From the NCBI RefSeq assembly GCF_051014685.1, contig NW_027478600.1:310001-374000 (forward strand): a stretch of DNA of 64,000 nucleotides, written 5' to 3'. Position numbers and translations under genes: made by a program. Source of the DNA: Ptiloglossa arizonensis (lineage: Eukaryota; Arthropoda; Insecta; Hymenoptera; Colletidae). Each line of letters begins with the position of its first letter. Position 1 is the stretch's first letter. The notes beneath the pieces were generated by a model that did no database searches, was not told the DNA's origin, and saw only the letters and a program-made list of their open reading frames with translations. Below, one piece after another: positions 35,883-47,914 of the stretch.

Positions 35883-37632
35883 ATATGGCAGTTTGGAGGT
35901 AAGAAACGCTTGAGAAACTCAAAATTTTCGCTGTTCTGATGCTCGAAACGAATAACTAGAACGGCCTAGGGGAAAAGTACACATACCGTTGTAATCGGGC
36001 GAGTTTCTACTTTCAGATGCAACAGAAATTTTGCGGATTGGTCAATCCTTTCGTGAGATATGGCAGTTTGGAGGTAAGAAACGCTTGAGAAACTCAAAAT
36101 TTTCGCTGTTCTGATGCTCGAAACGAATAACTAGAACGGCCTAGGGGAAAAGTACGCACACCGTTGTAGTCGGGCGAGTTTCTGCTTTCAGGTGCAACAG
36201 AACTTTTGCGGATTGGTCAATCCGTTCGCGAGATATGGGAGTTTGGAGGTAAGAAGCACTTGAGAAACTCAAAATTTTCGCAGTTCTGATGCTCTAAACG
36301 AATAACTGGAACGGTCTAGGGGAAAAGTACACATACCGTTGTAATCGGGCGAGTTTCTACTTTCAGATGCAACAGAAATTTTGCGGATTGTTCAATCCGT
36401 TCGCGAGATATGGCAGTTTGGAGGTAAGAAACGCTTGAGAAACTAAAAATTTTCGCAGTTCTGATGCTCGAAACGAATAACTAGAACGGGCTAGGGGAAA
36501 AGTACTCATACCGTTGTGATCGGGCGAGTTTCTACTTTCAGGTGCAACAGAAATTTTGCGGATTGGTCAATCCGTTCGCGAGATATGGCAGTTTGGAGGT
36601 AAGAAACGCTTGAGAAACTCAAAATTTTCGTAGTTCTGATGCTCGAAACGAATAACTAGAACGGCCTAGGGGAAAAGTACACATACCGTAGTAATCGGGC
36701 GAGTTTCTGCTTTCAGATGCAACAGAAATTTTGCGGATTGGTCAATCCTTTCGCGAGATATTGCAGTTTGGAGGTAAGAAACGCTTGAGCAACTCAAAAT
36801 TTTCGCAGTTCTGATGCTCGAAACGAATAACCAGAACGGCCTAGGGGAAAAGTACGCATACCGTTGTAATCGGGCGAGTTTCTACTTTCAGATGCAACAG
36901 AAATTTTGCGGATTGGTCAATCCGTTCGCGAGATATGGCAGTTTGGAGGTAAGAAACGCTTGAGAAACTCAAAATTTTCGCTGTTCTGATGCTCGAAACG
37001 AATAACTAGAACGGCCTAGGGGAAAAGTACACATACCGTTGTAATCGGGCGAGTTTCTACTTTCAGATGCAACAGAAATTTTGCGGATTGGTCAATCCTT
37101 TCGTGAGACATGGCAGTTTGGAGGTAAGAAACGCTTGAGAAACTCAAAATTTTCGCTGTTCTGATGCTCGAAACGAATAACTAGAACGGCCTAGGGGAAA
37201 AGTACGCATACCGTTGTAGTCGGGCGAGTTTCTGTTTTCAGGTGCAACAGAACTTTTGCGGATTGGTCAATCCGTTCGCGAGATATGGGAGTTTGGAGGT
37301 AAGAAGCACTTGAGAAACTCAAAATTTTCGCAGTTCTGATGCTCTTAACGAATAACTGGAACGGTCTAGGGGAAAAGTACACATACCGTTGTAATCGGGC
37401 GAGTTTCTACTTTCAGATGCAACAGAAATTTTGCGGATTGTTCAATCCGTTCGCGAGATATGGCAGTTTGGAGGTAAGAAACGCTTGAGAAACTAAAAAT
37501 TTTCGCAGTTCTGATGCTCGAAACGAATAACTAGAACGGGCTAGGGGAAAAGTACTCATACCGTTGTGATCGGGCGAGTTTCTACTTTTAGATGCAACAG
37601 AAATTTTGCGGGTTGGTCAATCCGTTCGCGAA
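35883..37632 (+). repeat. 6-monomer HOR (1050 bp), one and two-thirds copies
   Basis: Order F (35883), G (36058), H (36233), A (36408), B (36583), ATATTGCAG monomer (36758), then F (36933), G (37108), H (37283), A (37458). The same six-monomer order returns in the 43.6-46.1 kb region. The second copy carries GTGAGACATGG and GCTCTTAACG, shared with 43.7-44.0, 50.2-50.5 and 54.4-54.7 kb. Confidence 0.75.
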
Positions 37633-37699
37633 ATATGGCAGTTTGGAGGTAAGAAACGGTTGAGAAACTCAAAATGTTCACAGTTCTGATGCTCGAAAC

Positions 37700-39100
37700 G
37701 AATAACTAGAACGGCCTAGTGGAAAAGTACACATACCGTTGTAATCGGGCGAGTTTCTACTTTCAGATGCAACAGAAATTTTGCGGATTGGTCAATCCTT
37801 TCGCGAGATATTGCAGTTTGGAGGTAAGAAACGCTTGAGCAACTCAAAATTTTCGCAGTTCTGATGCTCGAAACGAATAACCAGAACGGCCTAGGGGAAA
37901 AGTACGCATACCGTTGTAATCGGGCGAGTTTCTACTTTCGGATGCAACAGAAATTTTGCGGACTGGTCAATCCGTTCGCGAGATGTGGCAGTTTGTATGT
38001 AAGAAACGCTTGAGAAACTCAAAATTTTCGGAGTTCTGATGCTCGAAACGAATAACTGGAACGGCCTAGGGGAAGAGTACACATACCGTTGTAATCGGGC
38101 GAGATTCTACTTTCAGATGCAACAGAAATTTTGCGGATTGGTCAATCCGTTCGCGAAATATGGCAGTTTGGAGGTAAGAAACGCTTGAGAATCTCAAAAT
38201 TTTCGCAGTTCTGATGCTCGACAAGCATAACTAGAACGGACTAGGGGAAAAGTACTCACACTGTTGAAATCGGGCGAGTTTCTACTTTCAGATGCAACAG
38301 AAATTTTGCGGATTGGTCAATCCGTTCGCGAGATATGGCAGTTTGGAGGTAAGAAACGCTTGAGAAACTCAAAATTTTCGCAGTTCTGATGCTCGAAACG
38401 AATAACTAGAACGGCCTAGGGGAAAAGTACACATACCGTTGTAATCGGGCGAGTTTCTACTTTCAGATGCAACAGAAATTTTGCGGATTGGTCAATCCTT
38501 TCGCGAGATATTGCAGTTTGGAGGTAAGAAACGCTTGAGCAACTCAAAATTTTCGCAGTTCTGATGCTCGAAACGAATAACCAGAACGGCCTAGGGGAAA
38601 AGTACGCATACCGTTGTAATCGGGCGAGTTTCTACTTTCGGATGCAACAGAAATTTTGCGGACTGGTCAATCCGTTCGCGAGATGTGGCAGTTTGTATGT
38701 AAGAAACGCTTGAGAAACTCAAAATTTTCGGAGTTCTGATGCTCGAAACGAATAACTGGAACGGCCTAGGGGAAGAGTACACATACCGTTGTAATCGGGC
38801 GAGATTCTACTTTCAGATGCAACAGAAATTTTGCGGATTGGTCAATCCGTTCGCGAAATATGGCAGTTTGGAGGTAAGAAACGCTTGAGAATCTCAAAAT
38901 TTTCGCAGTTCTGATGCTCGACAAGCATAACTAGAACGGACTAGGGGAAAAGTACTCACACTGTTGAAATCGGGCGAGTTTCTACTTTCAGATGCAACAG
39001 AAATTTTGCGGATTGGTCAATCCGTTCGCGAGATATGGCAGTTTGGAGGTAAGAAACGCTTGAGAAACTCAAAATTTTCGCAGTTCTGATGCTCGAAACG
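37700..39100 (+). repeat. 700-bp (4-monomer) tandem duplication
   Basis: 37700-38399 and 38400-39099 are almost identical; the only difference I see is TAGTGG (37720) against TAGGGG (38420). Both share CTTTCGGATG, TTCGGAG and CGCGAAATATGG. These are among the most similar neighbours in the window, so the event is recent or the copies were homogenised. Confidence 0.88.
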
Positions 39101-40958
39101 AATAACCAGAACGGCCTAGGGGAAAGGTACGCATACCGTCGTAATCGGGCGAGTTTCTACTTTCAGTTGCAACAGAAATTTTGCGGATTGGTCAATCCGT
39201 TCGCGTGATGTGGCAGTTTGTAAGTAAGAAACGCTTGAGAAACTAAAAATTTTCGCAGTTCTGATGCTCGAAACGAATAACTAGAACGGCCTACGGGAAA
39301 AGTACGCATACCTTTGTAATCGGGCGGGTTTCTGCTTTCAGATGCAACAGAAATTTAGCGGATTGGTCAATCCGTTCGCGAGATATGGGAGTTTGGAGGT
39401 AAGAAACACTTGAGAAACACAAAATTTTCGCAGTTCTGGTGCTCGACAAGCATAACTAGGACGGACTAGGGGAAAAGTACTCATACCGTTGTGATCGGGC
39501 GAGTTTCTACTTTCAGATGCCACAGAAATTTTGCGGATTGGTCAATCCGTTCGCGAGATATGGCAGTTTGGAGGTAAGAAACGGTTGAGAAACTCAAAAT
39601 GTTCACAGTTCTGATGCTCGAAACGAATAACTAGAACGGCCAAGGGGAAAAGTACTCATACCGTTGTGATCGGGCGAGCTTCTACTTTCAGATGCAACAG
39701 AAATTTTGCGAATTGGTCGATCCGTTCGCGAGATATGGCAGTTTGGAGGTAAGAAACGCTTGAGAAACTCAAAATTTTCGCAGTTCTGATGCTCGAAACG
39801 AATAACTAGAACGGCCTACGGGAAAAGTACGCATGACCTTTGTAATCGGGCGGGTTTCTGCTTTCAGATGCAACAGAAATTTTGCGGATTGGTCAATCCG
39901 TTCGCGAGATATGGGAGTTTGGAGGTAAGAAACACTTGAGAAACTCAAAATTTTCGCAGTTCTGGTGCTCGACAAGCATAACTAGGACGGACTAGGGGAA
40001 AAGTACTCATACCGTTGTAATCGGGCGAGTTTCTACTTTCAGATGCAACAGAAGTTTTGCGGATTGGTCAATCCATTCGCGAGATATGGCAGTTTGGATG
40101 TAAGAAACGCTTGAGAAACTCAAAATTTTCGCAGTTCTGATGCTCGAAACGAATGACCAGAACGGCCTAGGGGAAAAGTACTCATACCGTTGTAATCGGG
40201 CGAGTTTCTACTTTCAGATGCAACAGAAGTTTTGCGTATTGGTCAATCCGTTCGCGAGATATGGCAGTTTGGATGTAAGAAACGCTTGAGAAACTCAAAA
40301 TTTTCGCAGTTCTGATGCTCGAAACGAATAACTAGAACGGCCTAGGGGTCAAGTACGCATACCGTTGTAATCGGGCCAGTTTCTACTTTCAGATGCAACA
40401 GAAATTTTGCGGGTTGGTCAATCCGTTCGCGAGATATGGCAGTTTGGATATAAGAAACGCTTGAGAAACTCAAAATTTTCACACCTCTGATGCTCGAAAC
40501 GAATAACTAGAACGGCCTAGGGGAAAAGTACTCATACCGTTGTAATCGGGCGAGTTTCTACTTTCAGATGCAACAGAAATTTTGCGGATTGGTGTATCCG
40601 TTCGCGAGATATGGCAGTTTGGAGGTAAGAAACGCTTGAGCAACTCAAAATTTTCGCAGTTCTGATGCTCGAAACGAACAACCAGAACGGCCTAGGGGAA
40701 AAGTACGCATACCGTTGTAATCGGGCGAGTTTCTACTTTCAGATGCAACAGAAATTTTGCGGATTGGTCAATCCGTTCCTGAGATATGGCAGTTTGGAGG
40801 AAAGAAACGGTTGAGAAACTCAAAATTTTCACATTTCTGATGCTCGGAACGAATAACTAGAACGGCATAGGGGAAAAGAACGCATACCGTTGTAATCGGG
40901 CGAGTTTCTACTTTCAGATGCAACAGAAGTTTTGCAGATTGGTCAATCCGTTCGCGAG
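39100..40958 (+). repeat. Divergent monomers, first copy of the ~1.4-kb CCAAGG/GCATGACC block
   Basis: Contains CTACGGG monomers and, from about 39605, a block starting with GGCCAAGGGG. It includes the +1 insertion GCATGACC (39835), GATGACCAG, GGGGTCAAG, GGATATAAG, TTCACACC, TTGGTGTATCC and GGAGGAAAG. The block of about 39605-41000 recurs at about 46082-47480 and, with an extra unit, at 57630-59890. Confidence 0.75.
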
Positions 40959-40983
40959 ATATGGCAGTTTGGATGTAAGAAAC

Positions 40984-41683
40984 GCTTGAGAAACTCAAAA
41001 TTTTCGCAGTTCTGATACTCGAAACGAATAACCAGAACGGCCTAGGGGAAAACTACGCATACCGTTGTAATCGGGCGAGTTTCTACTTTCAGATGCAACA
41101 GACACTTTGCGGATTGGTCAATCCGTTCGCGAGATATGGCAGTTTGGATGTAAGAAACGCTTGAGAAACTCAAAATTTTCGCAGTTCTGATGCTCGAAAC
41201 GAATAACCAGAACGGCCTAGGGGAAAACTACGCATACCGTTGTAATCGGGCGAGTTTCTACTTTCAGTTGCAACAGACACTTTGCGGATTGGTCAATCCG
41301 TTCGCGAGATATGGCAGTTTGGATGCAAGAAACGCTTGAGAAACTCAAAATTTTCGCAGTTCTGATACTCGAAACGAATAACCAGAACGGCCTAGGGGAA
41401 AACTACGCATACCGTTGTAATCGGGCGAGTTTCTACTTTCAGATGCAACAGACACTTTGCGGATTGGTCAATCCGTTCGCGAGATATGGCAGTTTGGATG
41501 TAAGAAACGCTTGAGAAACTCAAAATTTTCGCAGTTCTGATGCTCGAAACGAATAACCAGAACGGCCTAGGGGAAAACTACGCATACCGTTGTAATCGGG
41601 CGAGTTTCTACTTTCAGTTGCAACAGACACTTTGCGGATTGGTCAATCCGTTCGCGAGATATGGCAGTTTGGATGTAAGAAAC
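40984..41683 (+). repeat. 350-bp dimer repeated twice
   Basis: Two monomer kinds alternate: GATACTCG with CAGATGCAAC (about 41017 and 41367) and GATGCTCG with CAGTTGCAAC (about 41192 and 41542). All four have AACAGACACTTTGCGG, where AAATTTT is replaced by ACACTTT, so the second A/T tract is lost. This form is found only here. Confidence 0.8.
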
Positions 41684-43583
41684 GCTTGAGAAACTCAAAA
41701 TTTTCGCAGTTCTGGTGCTCGAAACGAATAACTAGAACGGCCTAGGGGAAAAGTACGCATACCGTTGTAATCGGGCGAGTTTCTACTTTCAGAGGCAACA
41801 GAAATTTTGCGGATTGGTGAATCCGTTCGCGAGATATGGCAGTTTGCAGGTAAGAAACGCTTGAGAAACTCAAAATTTTCGCAGCTCTGATGCTCGAAAC
41901 GAGTAACTAGAACGGCCTAAGGGAATAGTACGCATACCGTTGAAATCGGGCGAGTTTCTACTTTCAGATGCAACAGAAATTTTGCGGATTGGTCAATCCG
42001 TTCGCGAGATATGGCAATTTCGAGGTAAGACGCGCTTGAGAAACTCAAAATTTTCGCAGTTCTGATGCTCGAAACGAATAACGAGAACGGCCTAGGGGAA
42101 AAGTACGTATACAGTTGTAATCGGGCGACTTTCTACTTTCAGATGCAACAGAAATTTTGCGGATTGGTCAATCCGTTCGCGAGATATGGCAGTTTGGAGG
42201 TAAGAAACGGTTGAGAAACTCAAAATTTTCACAGTTCTGATGCTCGAAACGAATAACTAGAACGGCCTAGGGGAAAAGTACTCATACCGTTGTAATCGGG
42301 CGTGTTTCAACTTTCAGATGCAACAGAAATTTTGCGGTTTGGTCAATCCGTTCGCGAGATATGGCAGTTGGGAGGTAAGAAACGCTTGAGAAACTCAAAA
42401 TTTTCGCAGTTCTGATGCTCGAGACGAATAACTAGAATGGCCTAGGGGAAAACTGCACATACCGTTGTAATCGGGCGAGTTTCTACTTTCAGATGCAAGA
42501 GAAATTTTGCGGATTGGTCAATCCGTTCGCGAGACATGGCAGTTTGGAGGTAAGAAACGCTTGAGAAACTCAAAATTTTCGCAGTTCTGATAATCGAAAC
42601 GAATAACTAGAACGGCCTAGGGGAAAAGTACGCATACCGTAGTAATCGGGCGGGTTTCTACTTTCAGATGCAACAGAAGTTTTGCGGATTGGTCAATCCG
42701 TTCGCGAGATGTGGCAGTTTGGGGGTAAGAAAGGCTTGAGAAGCTCAAAATTTTCGCAGTTCTGATGCTCGAAACGAATAACTAGAACGGCCTAGGGGAA
42801 AAGTACGCATACCGTTGTAATCGGTCCAGTTGCTACTTTCAGAGGCAACAGAAATTTTGCGTATTGGTCAATCCGTTCGCGAGATATGGCAGTTTGGAGG
42901 AAAGAAACGGCTGAGAAACTCGAAATTTTCAAACTTCTGATGCTCGAAACGAATAACTAGAATGGCCTAGGGGAAAAGTACTCATACCGTTGTAATCGGG
43001 CGAGTATCTACTTTCAGATGCAACAGAAATTTTGCGGATTGGTCAATCCGTTCGCGAGATATGGCAGTTGGGATGTAAGAAACGCTTGAGAAACTCAAAA
43101 TTTTCGCAGTTCTGATGCTCGAAACGAATAACTAGAACGGTCTAGGGGAAAAGTACGCATACCGTTGTAATCGGGCGAGTTTCTGCTTTCAGATGCAACA
43201 GAAGTTTTGCGGATTGGTCAATCCGTTCGCGAGATATGGCAGTTTGGAGGTAAGAAACGCTTGAGAAACTCAAAATTTTCGCAGTTCTGATGCTCGAAAC
43301 GAATAACTAGAACGGTCTAGGGGAAAAGTACGCATACCGTTGTAATCGGGCGAGTTTCTACTTTCAGATGCAACAGAAATTTTGCGGATTGGTCTATCCG
43401 TTCGCGAGATATGGCAGTTTGGAGGTAAGAAACGCTTGAGAAACTCAAAATTTTCGCAGTTCTGATGCTCGAAACGAATAACCAGAACGGCCTAGGGGAA
43501 AAGTACGCATACCGTTGTAATCGGGCGAGTTTCTACTTTCAGATGCAACAGAAATTTTGCGGATTGGTCAATCCGTTCGCGAG
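41684..43583 (+). repeat. Divergent monomers without clear local HOR
   Basis: Eleven monomers with many private changes (AGAGGCAAC, GGCAATTTCGAGG, AACGAGAAC, GTATACAG, CGTGTTTCAAC, GGGGGTAAG, CGGTCCAGTTGC). Part of it, from about 42300, is the first member of the family repeated at about 48767, 52960 and 61170. Confidence 0.65.
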
Positions 43584-46080
43584 ATATGGCAGTTTGGAGG
43601 TAAGAAACGCTTGAGAAACTCAAAATTTTCGCTGTTCTGATGCTCGAAACGAATAACTAGAACGGCCTAGGGGAAAAGTACACATACCGTTGTAATCGGG
43701 CGAGTTTCTACTTTCAGATGCAACAGAAATTTTGCGGATTGGTCAATCCTTTCGTGAGACATGGCAGTTTGGAGGTAAGAAACGCTTGAGAAACTCAAAA
43801 TTTTCGCTGTTCTGATGCTCGAAACGAATAACTAGAACGGCCTAGGGGAAAAGTACGCATACCGTTGTAGTCGGGCGAGTTTCTGCTTTCAGGTGCAACA
43901 GAACTTTTGCGGATTGGTCAATCCGTTCGCGAGATATGGGAGATTGGAAGTAAGAAGCACTTGAGAAACTCAAAATTTTCGCAGTTCTGATGCTCTTAAC
44001 GAATAACTGGAACGGTCTAGGGGAAAAGTACACATACCGTTGTAATCGGGCGAGTTTCTACTTTCAGATGCAACAGAAATTTTGCGGATTGTTCAATCCG
44101 TTCGCGAGATATGGCAGTTTGGAGGTAAGAAACGCTTGAGAAACTAAAAATTTTCGTAGTTCTGATGCTCGAAACGAATAACTAGAACGGCCTAGGGGAA
44201 AAGTACACATACCGTTGTAATCGGGCGAGTTTCTGCTTTCAGATGCAACAGAAATTTTGCGGATTGGTCAATCCTTTCGCGAGATATTGCAGTTTGGAGG
44301 TAAGAAACCCTTGAGCAACTCAAAATTTTCGCAGTTCTGATGCTCGAAACGAATAACCAGAACGGCCTAGGGGAAAAGTACGCATACCGTTGTAATCGGG
44401 CGAGTTTCTACTTTCAGATGCAACAGAAATTTTGCGGATTGGTCAATCCGTTCGCGAGATATGGCAGTTTGGAGGTAAGAAACGCTTGAGAAACTCAAAA
44501 TTTTCGCTGTTCTGATGCTCGAAACGAATAACTAGAACGGCCTAGGGGAAAAGTACACATACCGTTGTAATCGGGCGAGTTTCTACTTTCAGATGCAACA
44601 GAAATTTTGCGGATTGGTCAATCCTTTCGTGAGACATGGCAGTTTGGAGGTAAGAAACGCTTGAGAAACTCAAAATTTTCGCTGTTCTGATGCTCGAAAC
44701 GAATAACTAGAACGGCCTAGGGGAAAAGTACGCATACCGTTGTAGTCGGGCGAGTTTCTGCTTTCAGGTGCAACAGAACTTTTGCGGATTGGTCAATCCG
44801 TTCGCGAGATATGGGAGTTTGGAGGTAAGAAGCACTTGAGAAACTCAAAATTTTCGCAGTTCTGATGCTCTAAACGAACAACTGGAACGGTCTAGGGGAA
44901 AAGTACACATACCGTTGTAATCGGGCGAGTTTCTACTTTCAGATGCAACAGAAATTTTGCGGATTGTTCAATCCGTTCGCGAGATATGGCAGTTTGGAGG
45001 TAAGAAACGCTTGAGAAACTAAAAATTTTCGCAGTTCTGTTGCTCGAAACGAATAACTAGAACGGGCTAGGGGAAAAGTACTCATACCGTTGTGATCGGG
45101 CGAGTTTCTACTTTCAGGTGCAATAGAAATTTTGCGGATTGGTCAATCCGTTCGCGAGATATGGCAGTTTGGAGGTAAGAAACGCTTGAGAAACTCAAAA
45201 TTTTCGCTGTTCTGATGCTCGAAACGAATAACTAGAACGGCCTAGGGGAAAAGTACACATACCGTTGTAATCGGGCGAGTTTCTACTTTCAGATGCAACA
45301 GAAATTTTGCGGATTCGTCAATCCTTTCGTGAGATATGGCAGTTTGGAGGTAAGAAACGCTTGAGAAACTCAAAATTTTCGCTGTTCTGATGCTCGAAAC
45401 GAATAACTAGAACGGCCTTGGGGAAAAGTACGCATACCGTTGTAGTCGGGCGAGTTTCTGCTTTCAGGTGAAACAGAACTTTTGCGGATTGGTCAATCCG
45501 TTCGTGAGATATGGGAGTTTGGAGGTAAGAAGCACTTGAGAGACTCAAAATTTTCGCAGTTCTGATGCTCTAAACGAATAACTGGAACGGTCTAGGGGAA
45601 AAGTACACATACCGTTGTAATCGGGCGAGTTTCTACTTTCAGATGCAACAGAAATTTTGCGGATTGTTCAATCCGTTCGCGAGATATGGCAGTTTGGAGG
45701 TAAGAAACGCTTGAGAAACTAAAAATTTTCGCAGTTCTTATGCTCGAAACGAATAACTAGAACGGGCTAGGGGAAAAGCACTCATACCGTTGTGATCGGG
45801 CGAGTTTCTACTTTCAGGTGCAACAGAAATTTGGCGGATTGGTCAATCCGTTCGCGAGATATGGCAGTTTGGAGGTAAGAAACGCTTGAGAAACTCAAAA
45901 TTTTCGTAGTTCTGATGCTCGAAACGAATAACTAGAACGGCCTAGGGGAAAAGTACACATACCGTTGTAATCGGGCGAGTTTCTACTTTCAGATGCAACA
46001 GAAATTTTGCGGATTGGTCAATCCTTTCGCGAGATATTGCAGTTTGGAGGTAAGAAACGCTTGAGCAACTCAAAATTTTC
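43584..46080 (+). repeat. 6-monomer HOR family, several incomplete copies
   Basis: F, G, H, A/B hybrid, ATATTGCAG, then F, G, H, A, then F, G, H, A, B, ATATTGCAG. At 44109 an A left part (CTAAAAATTTTCG) continues as B (TAGTTCTG), so one monomer was removed at a shared stretch. Part of it (about 45180-46080) is repeated near 56713-57630. Confidence 0.7.
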
Positions 46081-46081
46081 G

Positions 46082-47480
46082 CAGTTCTGATGCTCGAAAC
46101 GAATAACTAGAACGGCCAAGGGGAAAAGTACTCATACCGTTGTGATCGGGCGAGCTTCTACTTTCAGATGCAACAGAAATTTTGCGAATTGGTCGATCCG
46201 TTCGCGAGATATGGCAGTTTGGAGGTAAGAAACGCTTGAGAAACTCAAAATTTTCGCAGTTCTGATGCTCGAAACGAATAACTAGAACGGCCTACGGGAA
46301 AAGTACGCATGACCTTTGTAATCGGGCGGGTTTCTGCTTTCAGATGCAACAGAAATTTTGCGGATTGGTCAATCCGTTCGCGAGATATGGGAGTTTGGAG
46401 GTAAGAAACACTTGAGAAACTCAAAATTTTCGCAGTTCTGGTGCTCGACAAGCATAACTAGGACGGACTAGGGGAAAAGTACTCATACCGTTGTAATCGG
46501 GCGAGTTTCTACTTTCAGATGCAACAGAAGTTTTGCGGATTGGTCAATCCATTCGCGAGATATGGCAGTTTGGATGTAAGAAACGCTTGAGAAACTCAAA
46601 ATTTTCGCAGTTCTGATGCTCGAAACGAATGACCAGAACGGCCTAGGGGAAAAGTACTCATACCGTTGTAATCGGGCGAGTTTCTACTTTCAGATGCAAC
46701 AGAAGCTTTGCGTATTGGTCAATCCGTTCGCGAGATATGGCAGTTTGGATGTAAGAAACGCTTGAGAAACTCAAAATTTTCGCAGTTCTGATGCTCGAAA
46801 CGAATAACTAGAACGGCCTAGGGGTCAAGTACGCATACCGTTGTAATCGGGCCAGTTTCTACTTTCAGATGCAACAGAAATTTTGCGGGTTGGTCAATCC
46901 GTTCGCGAGATATGGCAGTTTGGATATAAGAAACGCTTGAGAAACTCAAAATTTTCACACCTCTGATGCTCGAAACGAATAACTAGAACGGCCTAGGGGA
47001 AAAGTACTCATACCGTTGTAATCGGGCGAGTTTCTACTTTCAGATGCAACAGAAATTTTGCGGATTGGTGTATCCGTTCGCGAGATATGGCAGTTTGGAG
47101 GTAAGAAACGCTTGAGCAACTCAAAATTTTCGCAGTTCTGATGCTCGAAACGAACAACCAGAACGGCCTAGGGGAAAAGTACGCATACCGTTGTAATCGG
47201 GCGAGTTTCTACTTTCAGATGCAACAGAAATTTTGCGGATTGGTCAATCCGTTCCTGAGATATGGCAGTTTGGAGGAAAGAAACGGTTGAGAAACTCAAA
47301 ATTTTCACATTTCTGATGCTCGGAACGAATAACTAGAACGGCATAGGGGAAAAGTACGCATACCGTTGTAATCGGGCGAGTTTCTACTTTCAGATGCAAC
47401 AGAAGTTTTGCAGATTGGTCAATCCGTTCGCGAGATATGGCAGTTTGGATGTAAGAAACGCTTGAGAAACTCAAAATTTT
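46082..47480 (+). repeat. Second copy of the 39.6-41.0 kb block
   Basis: Aligns with about 39605-41000 at an offset of 6476-6477 bp, including the diagnostic +1 insertion GCATGACC at 46311. It diverges at about 47480, where TTGGCAGCTCTG replaces TTCGCAGTTCTG. One private difference is AGAAGCTTTGCG (about 46690) against AGAAGTTTTGCG, shared with the copies at about 58230 and 59110. Confidence 0.8.
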
Positions 47481-47914
47481 GGCAGCTCTGATGCTCGAAA
47501 CGAATAACTAGAATGGCCTAGGGGAAAAGTACGCATACAGTTGTAATCGGGCGAGTTTCTACTTTCAGATGCAACAGAAATTTTGCGGATTGGTCAATCC
47601 GTTCGCGCGATATGGCAGTTTGGAGGTGAGAAACGCTTGAGAAACTCAAAATTTTCGCAGTTCTGATGCTCGACAAGCATAACTATAACGGCCTAGGGGA
47701 AAAGTACGCATACCGTTGTAATCGGGCGAGTTTCTACTTTCAGATGCAACAGAAATTTTGCGGATTGGTCAATCCGTTCGCGAGATATGGCAGTTGGGAT
47801 GTAAGAAACGCTTGAGAAACTCAAAATTTTCGCAGTTCTGATGCTCGAAACGAATAACTAGAACGGTCTAGGGGAAAAGTACGCATACCGTTGTAATCGG
47901 GCGAGTTTCTACTT

